From: an uncultured Collinsella sp.
Lineage (GTDB): Bacteria > Actinomycetota > Coriobacteriia > Coriobacteriales > Coriobacteriaceae
Assembly: GCA_958350755.1 (NCBI GenBank)
Contig: CATWID010000089.1
Coordinates: 1 to 5,251 of the forward strand
Direction: 5' to 3'
DNA length: 5,251 nt
The stretch's first letter is position 1. Every line of letters begins with the position of its first letter. The notes below the pieces were generated by a model, which was not told where the DNA came from, ran no database searches, and was given only the letters and a program-made list of their open reading frames with translations. Made by a program: the position numbers and the translations under genes. Positions 1-5,251 of this stretch are shown piece by piece.

Positions 1-2141
1 CCGAGATCTACTTTGACATGGGCGAGGAGGTCGGTTGCGGCAGCCCCGACTGCAAGCCTGGCTGCGACTGCGACCGCTTCCTTGAGTTCTGGAACCTCGT
101 GTTTACCCAGTACGACCGCCAGGAGGACGGCTCCATGCCGGAGCTGCCGCACCGCAACCTCGATACGGGCATGGGTCTGGAGCGCATGGCCGCTATCATG
201 CAGCACAAGACCGCTAACTACGACGGCGATCTGATGCAGCACCTCATCAAGCTCGGTGAGAAGATCAGCGGCAAGACCTATGACGCCGACGATTACTCCG
301 GTGCCAGCCGCTCCCTGCGCATCATCGCCGACCACTCCCGTGCCGTCGACTTTATGATCTCGGACGGCATCCTGCCCGGTAACGAGGGTCGCGAGTACGT
401 CCTGCGCCGCCTGCTCCGTCGTGCCGTGTTCCACGGTCGTCTGCTGGGCATCGAGGGCGCCTTCCTGACCAAGTTTATCGACGAGGTCAACGCTCAGATG
501 GGCGAGGCTTATCCCGAGCTGCTCAAGAACGTCGCGCTCGTTAAGGGCATCGTCGCCTCCGAGGAGGAGCGTTTCTCAACGACGCTCGACAACGGCCGCG
601 TTTACCTGGACGAGGCCCTGGCCGCGCTCGCCGACGGCGCTGTCCTTCCGGGCGATGTTGCCTTTAAGCTTCACGACACCTTTGGTTTCCCCATTGACCT
701 GACTGTCGAGATCGCCGGCACCGCCGGTCACGACGTCGACATGGATGGCTTTACCGCTTGCATGGAGGACCAGAAGGCCCGTGCCCGCGCCAACGCTAAG
801 GGCGATGCCTGGGGTAGCTTTAACGACGTGTGGGTCGAGCTTTCCGACAAGGTTGCCGCGACCGAGTTCGACGGCTATGACAACGACGCCATCGAGGGCG
901 CCAAGGTTGTCGCCATCGTGCGCAACGGCGAGTCCGTCGAGTCCGCTGCTGCCGGCGAGGATGTTGAGGTCGTGCTCGACCGCACCCCGTTCTATGCCGA
1001 GATGGGTGGCCAGCAGGGCGATGCCGGCAAGCTTTCCGCCGAGGGCGTTGTTCTGGCCGTTGCCGACACCAAGAACCACAACGGCCTGTATGCTCACGTC
1101 GCGCACGTTGCCGAGGGCACGCTGACCGTCGGTGCTACCGTGACCGCCGCGCTCGACGCCGAGCGCCGTGGCTTCCTGCGCCGCAATCACACCGCCACCC
1201 ACCTTCTCGACGCTGCGCTTAAGCAGGTTCTGGGCGAGCATGTCTCCCAGGCCGGCTCGCTGGTGACGCCCGAGCACCTGCGCTTTGACTTCACGCACTT
1301 CGAGGCTCTGTCTTCCGAGCAGCTCAAGGCTGTCGAGGACCTGGTCAACCAGCAGATCTTCGCTTCCAAGCCGGTTGTGACCCGCGTTATGGGCATCGAT
1401 GAGGCCAAGGCCGCCGGTGCTGTTGCCCTGTTTGGCGAGAAGTACGGCGACGTCGTCCGCGTCGTTTCCGCGGGCGCCGAGGACCAGCCGTTCTCCCGCG
1501 AGCTCTGCGGTGGCACCCATGCCGCCAATACCGCCGAGATCGGCCTGTTCAAGATCATTTCCGAGTCCTCCACGGGCTCGAACGTCCGTCGTATCGAGGC
1601 CGTGACCTCTAAGGGCGCTCTCGATTACATGGCCGACCGCCTGGCACTTGTTGACGCCGCTGCCGCTGCGCTCAAGTGCCGCGCGGACGAGGTTCCCGCT
1701 CGCGTGGAGAACCTGCAGGCCGACCTGCGCGAGACGTCCAATAAGCTCAAGAAGGCTCTGACCGGTGGCTCCTCCGATGCCATTTCCGGCGCCATCGACG
1801 GCGCTGTCGAGCTGAACGGTTACAAGCTCGTTGTCGCTGAGCTCCAGGGCCTTGAGGCTGCTGACCTGCGCAACGTCTGGGATACCGTGCACCAGAAGGT
1901 CGCCGGCCCTGTCGCCTGCGTCGTCGCCAGCGTGACCGAGAAGGGCACCCCGGCCCTGCTCGCCGCCGGTTCCGATGACGCCGTGAAGGCCGGTTTCCAC
2001 GCCGGCAACGTGATCAAGCAGATCGCGGGCCTGGTCGATGGTCGCGGTGGCGGCCGTCCCAACATGGCCCAGGCCGGTGGCAAGAACGCCGCCGGTATTG
2101 CCGATGCCCTCGCGGCCGCTAAGACCGCGCTCGGCGCTTAA
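1..2141 (+). CDS. alaS: Alanyl-tRNA synthetase, 5'-truncated by the window edge
   Basis: Class II aminoacyl-tRNA synthetase that charges tRNA-Ala with alanine and hydrolyses mischarged Ser/Gly-tRNA-Ala in the cytoplasm. The frame is open from base 3, giving 712 visible residues. Comparison with the E. coli enzyme (its Asp235 region) suggests about 180 N-terminal residues are missing; the first Met in frame (base 18) is internal. Fragment numbering: catalytic-core remainder 1-75 with DTGMGLER at 54-61; tRNA-recognition domain about 76-250 with ADHSRA at 109 and NEGREYVLRR at 127; editing domain with TPFYAEMGGQ at 328-337, and Zn ligands H396 and H400 (HTATH) plus C502 and H506 (CGGTH); C-Ala domain from about 560, opening with a coiled-coil-like stretch and ending in a Gly-rich segment with GGGRPNMAQAGGK. 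All editing-site metal ligands are present, so the enzyme looks intact. A four-Cys insert lies at residues 12-23. I found no AAA lysine codon, consistent with high expression. Confidence 0.98.
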   Translation, partial: EIYFDMGEEVGCGSPDCKPGCDCDRFLEFWNLVFTQYDRQEDGSMPELPHRNLDTGMGLERMAAIMQHKTANYDGDLMQHLIKLGEKISGKTYDADDYSGASRSLRIIADHSRAVDFMISDGILPGNEGREYVLRRLLRRAVFHGRLLGIEGAFLTKFIDEVNAQMGEAYPELLKNVALVKGIVASEEERFSTTLDNGRVYLDEALAALADGAVLPGDVAFKLHDTFGFPIDLTVEIAGTAGHDVDMDGFTACMEDQKARARANAKGDAWGSFNDVWVELSDKVAATEFDGYDNDAIEGAKVVAIVRNGESVESAAAGEDVEVVLDRTPFYAEMGGQQGDAGKLSAEGVVLAVADTKNHNGLYAHVAHVAEGTLTVGATVTAALDAERRGFLRRNHTATHLLDAALKQVLGEHVSQAGSLVTPEHLRFDFTHFEALSSEQLKAVEDLVNQQIFASKPVVTRVMGIDEAKAAGAVALFGEKYGDVVRVVSAGAEDQPFSRELCGGTHAANTAEIGLFKIISESSTGSNVRRIEAVTSKGALDYMADRLALVDAAAAALKCRADEVPARVENLQADLRETSNKLKKALTGGSSDAISGAIDGAVELNGYKLVVAELQGLEAADLRNVWDTVHQKVAGPVACVVASVTEKGTPALLAAGSDDAVKAGFHAGNVIKQIAGLVDGRGGGRPNMAQAGGKNAAGIADALAAAKTALGA

Positions 2142-2150
2142 GTAGTCGCT

Positions 2151-2579
2151 GTGGTCGCGCTCGCGCTGGACATAGGGGAGACCCGGATTGGCATTGCCGT
2201 CTCGAGCCGTGATGGCAAGATGGCGATGCCTGTCAAGGTGCTTCCGGCTGCCGAGGTCACTGGTATGGCAAAGACGTTTCGCTACCTGGTCGAGGACTAT
2301 GAGCCCGATATCCTGGTAAGTGGACGTCCCTTGACCATGGCAGGTGAGCCCGGCCCCCAGGCCGAGCGCGTCGCCGCAGTGGCCCAAAAGATTGCCGACG
2401 AGCTCGAACTTCCGCTGGAGTTTGAGGACGAGCGTCTGTCCTCGCAGGAGGCCAAGCGAATCCTGCGAGAGCAGGGACTCAACGAAAAGCAGATGAGGGG
2501 CAAGATTGACATGATCGCCGCCAGCCTGTTCTTGCAGACATGGCTCGATCGTAAAAACGAGGAGGTTTCGCATGCCTAG
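2151..2579 (+). CDS. ruvX: RuvX/YqgF family RNase H-fold nuclease (putative Holliday junction resolvase / pre-16S rRNA processing factor)
   Basis: Cytoplasmic protein of 142 residues, the usual family length (about 135-160). YqgF/RuvX proteins have an RNase H-like fold; family members have been tied to pre-16S rRNA 5'-end maturation (E. coli YqgF) and to Holliday junction cleavage (mycobacterial RuvX). Visible motifs are LALDIGETRIGIAVS with acidic D7, VSGRPLTM at 56-63 followed by GPQAERV (68-74), DERLSSQEA with D93/E94, and KIDMIAASLFLQ with D120. D7, E94 and D120 are the likely metal-binding set. The start is GTG at 2151, the only ATG/GTG/TTG between the alaS stop and the DIGETR motif, and it gives the canonical family N-terminus. 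No Shine-Dalgarno sequence is visible before it. The gene is in the same frame as alaS, nine bases after its TAA, so re-initiation by terminating ribosomes is plausible. It overlaps mltG by 8 nt. Confidence 0.95.
   Translation: MVALALDIGETRIGIAVSSRDGKMAMPVKVLPAAEVTGMAKTFRYLVEDYEPDILVSGRPLTMAGEPGPQAERVAAVAQKIADELELPLEFEDERLSSQEAKRILREQGLNEKQMRGKIDMIAASLFLQTWLDRKNEEVSHA
2560..2566 (+). promoter_or_regulatory. Strong ribosome binding site for mltG
   Basis: AGGAGGT lies five bases before the ATG at 2572 and inside the last codons of ruvX. It is the clearest Shine-Dalgarno sequence in the window and fixes the mltG start, even though that start overlaps the ruvX stop. mltG can therefore probably be initiated independently of ruvX termination. 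Confidence 0.85.
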
Positions 2580-3927
2580 CGCTTCCGATCCGCGCCAGCA
2601 GAATCGTACACGGCAGCCTGCGCCGCGCCCTGCTCAGCCTGGCCAGCGCCCGGCGCAGCCGACGCAGCGTTCGGCTCAACCTGCTCAGCGTGCCGCTCAA
2701 CAGCCCGCAGCTCGTCCCGCGCAGCCCGCTGGCGGCGCTCGTTTTAAGCAGCAGGCTCCTGCCCAGCGCACGCAGGGGCAGGCCCGGCAATCACGCCCCC
2801 ACGCACATCATGCTCATGGCTCGCACGGCGTTGCTCCGGCCACGCGCTCGAGCTATAACACGCATGCCCGCCGTGGCGTCCAAAAGAAAAGCTCTCCGGT
2901 TCCTATGATTATCGGTGGCGTCATCGCCGTGCTTGCGCTTGTCGCGATCGTTTTCTTTGTTGTGCCGGCCGTCAAGGGCTTCTTTGCCGGCGAGGATGCG
3001 AAAGTCGCTGCTGGCCAGCAAGTTACTATTACGATTCCCGATGGCGCCTCGGGTGATGCCATCGCTTCGATTCTCTCCGAGAACCATATCGTCGAAGACC
3101 CCAAGGATTATTACGCGGCGGTCAAAAAGCTCAATGCCGATATGTCGCTTAAGCCTGGCACCTACTCGTTTACCACGCTCATGGACGCGACCAAGGTTGT
3201 TCAGCAGCTCATGGAAGGCCCCAACGCGGGCTCCAATGCGCTGACTATCCCTGAGGGTCTGACGGTCGATCAAGTCGCCGACCGCGTGACCCAGGCCTAC
3301 GACAGCATCTCTAAGGAAGACTTCCTCAACCAGGCCAAGGCCTCCAACTACGTTGACGACTATAGCTTCCTTAAGGGCGCCGCCAACGACTCGCTCGAGG
3401 GTTTCTTGTTCCCCAAGACCTATTCGTTGGGTGATTCGCCGACGGCCGATGACGTGATTCGCGCCATGCTCGATCAGTTTAAGACCGAGTACAAGTCGCT
3501 TGACTTTGCGAGCTGCGAAGCCAAGATCAAGGAGCGCTACGGTGTGGAGATGTCCGACTATGACATCGTCAACTTGGCCTCTATCGTTGAGCGCGAGGGA
3601 CTCAACGCCGATCAACGTGCACACGTGGCCTCGGTCTTCTACAACCGCCTTGCCGGCAAGCTCGACGGTCTGCGCTATCTCAACAGCGATGCGACCATGA
3701 TGTATGTCACCGGTGGCGAGGTTACCGCCGACGACCTGCAGAGTGATAGCCCCTATAACACCTATAAGCACGAGGGTCTGCCACCCACGCCCATCTGCTC
3801 TCCGTCGCTCGAGGCACTCAAGGCCACGCTTGAGCCGACCGACTCCGATGACCTTTATTTCTACATTACGCAGGACGAGGAGTACTTCTCGCAAACCTAC
3901 GAAGAGCATCAACAGTCTTGGAATTAG
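2572..3927 (+). CDS. mltG: MltG/YceG-like endolytic peptidoglycan transglycosylase, membrane-anchored
   Basis: Predicted endolytic murein transglycosylase of 451 residues that cleaves nascent glycan strands outside the membrane and so sets strand length during wall synthesis. Residues 1-105 form a low-complexity Ala/Gln/Pro/Arg-rich cytoplasmic tail with a heptad repeat and a His cluster. R100, R101, K105 and K106 precede one transmembrane segment (about 111-133), giving an N-in, C-out topology. A LysM-like region covers about 148-215, and the YceG fold follows from about 222 (LTIPEGLTVDQVADR). Hallmarks are EGFLFPKTY (276-284), ASIVERE with the expected catalytic Glu at 340, SVFYNRL (354-360), LNSDATMMY (370-378) and SPYNTYKHEGLPPTPI (393-408). 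Where I recall the family usually having NPG after this motif, this protein has SPS (410-412). The start is set by the strong ribosome binding site. It lies between ruvX and a HAD phosphatase, as a gene of a compact growth operon. The tail is longer than in E. coli MltG (about 340 residues). Confidence 0.95.
   Translation: MPSASDPRQQNRTRQPAPRPAQPGQRPAQPTQRSAQPAQRAAQQPAARPAQPAGGARFKQQAPAQRTQGQARQSRPHAHHAHGSHGVAPATRSSYNTHARRGVQKKSSPVPMIIGGVIAVLALVAIVFFVVPAVKGFFAGEDAKVAAGQQVTITIPDGASGDAIASILSENHIVEDPKDYYAAVKKLNADMSLKPGTYSFTTLMDATKVVQQLMEGPNAGSNALTIPEGLTVDQVADRVTQAYDSISKEDFLNQAKASNYVDDYSFLKGAANDSLEGFLFPKTYSLGDSPTADDVIRAMLDQFKTEYKSLDFASCEAKIKERYGVEMSDYDIVNLASIVEREGLNADQRAHVASVFYNRLAGKLDGLRYLNSDATMMYVTGGEVTADDLQSDSPYNTYKHEGLPPTPICSPSLEALKATLEPTDSDDLYFYITQDEEYFSQTYEEHQQSWN
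2632..2694 (+). repeat. In-frame 21-nt tandem repeat (three copies) in the mltG tail region
   Basis: Three consecutive 21-base units encode the heptad A-Q-P-x-Q-R-x (MltG residues 21-41), with x as Gly/Thr/Ala at position 4 and Pro/Ser/Ala at position 7. Synonymous positions differ between units, for example GCT versus GCG for Ala and CAG versus CAA for Gln, so the repeat is better kept at protein than at DNA level. Degenerate Ala/Gln/Pro-rich continuation runs to about 2736. Confidence 0.8.
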
Positions 3928-3928
3928 C

Positions 3929-4426
3929 ATGAGGATATTTAGCCCCAAACGATACGTTGCCTCGGTCGATCGCATCGACCTTGATACCCTGTGGGCCGAC
4001 GGCAAACGCGCCATTCTGCTCGATCGCGATAACACCCTGGTGCCGCGCGACACCGAGCAGGTTCCCGCCGCGGTTTCCGCTTGGCTCGATACCGCCCGCG
4101 CCAAAGGCTTTAAGCTGTGCATGGTGTCCAACAACTGGCATCGCGATCAGGTCATGAGCTCTGCACGCGAGCTGGGACTCGAGGCCATTAGCCACGCCAT
4201 GAAGCCCGCCCCGTTTGCCTTGAAGGCGGGTCTTAAGCGCCTTGGCGCCACGGCAGACGAGGCGGTGCTGATCGGCGATCAGCTGTACACGGACGTGTGG
4301 AGCGGTAACTTTGCCGGCGTTGACACTATTCTGGTCAAGCCGCAGACAACCCAGGACCTGTGGTACACGCAGATCTTCCGTATCTTTGAGCGCCGGGCCC
4401 TGCGCGACCTTCCCTGCGAGGAATAG
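3929..4426 (+). CDS. YqeG family HAD-IIIA phosphatase (possible phosphatidylglycerophosphate phosphatase)
   Basis: Predicted 165-residue haloacid dehalogenase-superfamily phosphatase resembling B. subtilis YqeG in length and layout. All HAD motifs are visible: motif I DRDNT at 32-36 (nucleophile D32, acid/base D34), motif II SNN at 67-69, motif III Lys at 92 (MKPAP), and motif IV GDQLYTD at 116-122. The N-terminus (SPKRYVASVDRIDLDTL) and the FERRAL near the C-terminus also fit YqeG. There is no cap domain, signal peptide or transmembrane segment, so it is cytosolic or peripherally membrane-bound. YqeG is related to the yeast mitochondrial Gep4 phosphatidylglycerophosphatase, so a role in phosphatidylglycerol/cardiolipin synthesis is possible; this is inference. 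The start at 3929 is one base after the mltG stop and gives the family N-terminus. The frame stays open upstream to 3704, but only as mltG out-of-frame sequence. No Shine-Dalgarno is evident, which suggests coupling to mltG. Confidence 0.9.
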   Translation: MRIFSPKRYVASVDRIDLDTLWADGKRAILLDRDNTLVPRDTEQVPAAVSAWLDTARAKGFKLCMVSNNWHRDQVMSSARELGLEAISHAMKPAPFALKAGLKRLGATADEAVLIGDQLYTDVWSGNFAGVDTILVKPQTTQDLWYTQIFRIFERRALRDLPCEE

Positions 4427-4434
4427 GTTTCGCC

Positions 4435-4968
4435 ATGTCTCAGCACATCAAACACGGCTGCGACCATATCTTCTTTATCGGCTTTTTGGGCGCGGGCAAG
4501 TCGACGCTTGCGCGCAATGTGGGCACTATGTTCAAGCGTCGATTCATCGATACCGATCGCTTGGTTGTGCGTCGATGCGGCAAGTCGGTGACCGAGATAT
4601 TTGAGACCGAGGGCGAGGATCGTTTTCGCGAGCTCGAGACCTCGGCACTCCGTTCGCTTCAAAGCGAGCGCAGCCTGCTGGTATCGTGCGGGGGCGGCAT
4701 CGTCGAGACGCCGGTGAACATTGAGCTGATGCACGAGATGGGTACATGCGTGTACCTCGAAGGCGACTTTGAGGACTCGTTGCGCCAGATTCGTCGCTCC
4801 GATACCCGGCCCGATTTCCGTTCGCCCGAGCACGCTGCGCGCTTGTTTGAGCATCGCCGTCCGCTGTATCGCCAGGCGGCCGATATTACCCTTGATATTC
4901 GCAACAAGTCCTTCGAGGACGTTTCCTACCTTTGTGCCGAGATGCTTTTGGAGCGTGGACTGCTATGA
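4435..4968 (+). CDS. aroK: Shikimate kinase
   Basis: Cytosolic enzyme that phosphorylates shikimate to shikimate 3-phosphate using ATP, the fifth step of the chorismate pathway. At 177 residues it has the usual length for a monofunctional kinase. The Walker A loop is GFLGAGKST at 16-24 (K22). FIDTD at 37-41 supplies the acidic residues D39 and D41 for Mg and shikimate. R65 in GEDRFRELE and the G86-G88 triplet of SCGGGIV complete the shikimate site. The lid carries TRPDF with R125, and HRRPLY at 140-145 holds the late conserved Arg (R141). The ATG at 4435 is eight bases after the HAD gene stop. A weak GAGGA lies 12 bases upstream and TAGGT about six bases upstream. The gene ends in an ATGA overlap with aroB, the common aroK-aroB pair. 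The N-terminus is about ten residues longer than the shortest family members. All catalytic residues are present. Confidence 0.96.
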   Translation: MSQHIKHGCDHIFFIGFLGAGKSTLARNVGTMFKRRFIDTDRLVVRRCGKSVTEIFETEGEDRFRELETSALRSLQSERSLLVSCGGGIVETPVNIELMHEMGTCVYLEGDFEDSLRQIRRSDTRPDFRSPEHAARLFEHRRPLYRQAADITLDIRNKSFEDVSYLCAEMLLERGLL

Positions 4969-5251
4969 TTCGCCGTCAACTTATCAATTTCCAAAACCGC
5001 AGTGTCGATGTCCGCGTCGGATTGGGGGCGTTCGAGGAGCTTTCGCGCATGTTTGCCTCGGCTGTGGGCAAGCCTAAGCGTGCGATGGTGGTTTGGAACG
5101 ACGCCACATCCGAGCGTTTTGGCGAGGTTGTCGAGCATGCACTTGTTGACGCCGGTTTTGCCGTGTCGCCGCTCGTCCTCGAGGTTTCGCCTGCCGGTGC
5201 TACGCTGGTCGATGCCGATACCGTCTTTGGCGCGCTGTCGGCTAACGGCAT
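4965..5251 (+). CDS. aroB: 3-dehydroquinate synthase (AroB-like), 3'-truncated by the window edge
   Basis: Predicted NAD- and metal-dependent enzyme converting DAHP to 3-dehydroquinate, the second shikimate-pathway step. Only the first 95 residues of a protein normally about 350-370 long are visible, covering the N-terminal Rossmann-like domain; the metal site and the GGG NAD loop lie beyond the window. Supporting similarity includes the opening beta strands with VRVGLGAFEEL (16-26), a MVVWND strand (41-46) matching the family's VTNE region, and LVDADTVFGAL (81-91), which aligns well with E. coli LAVLDTVFTAL. The preceding position, where the family has GExxK (often PDGE..K), reads SPAGA (75-79), so the conserved Glu and Lys appear absent. 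The ATG at 4965 overlaps the aroK stop as ATGA, with a weak GGAG 11 bases upstream, suggesting translational coupling. Position after aroK supports AroB; a divergent relative of the DHQ synthase/glycerol dehydrogenase fold is the alternative. Confidence 0.8.
   Translation, partial: MIRRQLINFQNRSVDVRVGLGAFEELSRMFASAVGKPKRAMVVWNDATSERFGEVVEHALVDAGFAVSPLVLEVSPAGATLVDADTVFGALSANG

Noticed and set aside
13..41. TTGACA near the window start
   Set aside because: It is within alaS catalytic-domain coding sequence and lacks a -10 element.
2506..2534. Exact TTGACA upstream of mltG as a possible -35 element
   Set aside because: The sequence encodes the conserved RuvX IDM segment, and no acceptable -10 hexamer is found at 16-18 bp spacing.
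576..2573. Long 665-codon open frame on the - strand opposite alaS and ruvX
   Set aside because: It lies exactly antisense to two well-supported genes. Its translation is low-complexity Gly/Leu/Val-rich without recognisable motifs, as expected from strong third-position C/G bias on the other strand.
3704..3928. Upstream extension of the HAD phosphatase to an ATG at 3704
   Set aside because: The 75 extra residues are an out-of-frame reading of conserved mltG codons. The family N-terminus begins at the ATG at 3929.
2791..4134. 447-codon open frame on the - strand opposite mltG and the HAD gene
   Set aside because: Antisense shadow of two genes with clear family motifs; no domain and no plausible ribosome binding context.
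4320..4348. TTGACA inside the HAD gene as a possible promoter for aroK
   Set aside because: No -10-like hexamer at suitable spacing, and the site is coding sequence.
4427..4434. Possible terminator or promoter between the HAD gene and aroK
   Set aside because: The gap is eight bases, too short for either, and no hairpin with a T run is present here or at any other junction.

Overview
This window looks like a conserved chromosomal housekeeping segment from a high-GC actinobacterium. The best guess is the Coriobacteriia, for example a Collinsella-like gut organism. That guess rests on three things: G+C by eye near 60% with strong C/G third-position bias, the actinobacterial order alaS-ruvX-mltG followed by aro genes, and a YqeG-type HAD phosphatase gene sitting between mltG and aroK. 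The genus assignment is inference. No mobile element, CRISPR array, RNA gene, phage gene or defence gene is visible.

All six genes are on the + strand and packed almost without gaps. The 3' four-fifths of alaS (alanyl-tRNA synthetase, about 180 N-terminal residues missing) runs to 2141. ruvX/yqgF follows 9 nt later (2151-2579). mltG (2572-3927) overlaps ruvX by 8 nt. A YqeG-family HAD phosphatase (3929-4426) begins 1 nt after the mltG stop. aroK (4435-4968) follows 8 nt later. aroB (4965 to the window end, truncated) overlaps aroK by an ATGA. The longest non-coding gap is 9 nt. I see no terminator and no convincing internal promoter, so the genes probably form one transcript with translational coupling at most junctions.

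Functionally the run joins translation (AlaS), nucleic-acid processing (RuvX), control of peptidoglycan strand length (MltG), a phosphatase possibly acting in phospholipid synthesis (YqeG), and two steps of the shikimate pathway (AroB makes 3-dehydroquinate; AroK phosphorylates shikimate). These are growth-linked core functions rather than one pathway.

I found no strong candidate for an undescribed system. The points most worth checking are the apparent loss of the conserved GExxK motif in the AroB N-terminal domain, the repetitive Ala/Gln/Pro/Arg-rich and His-rich cytoplasmic tail of MltG, and the role of the YqeG phosphatase inside this operon.
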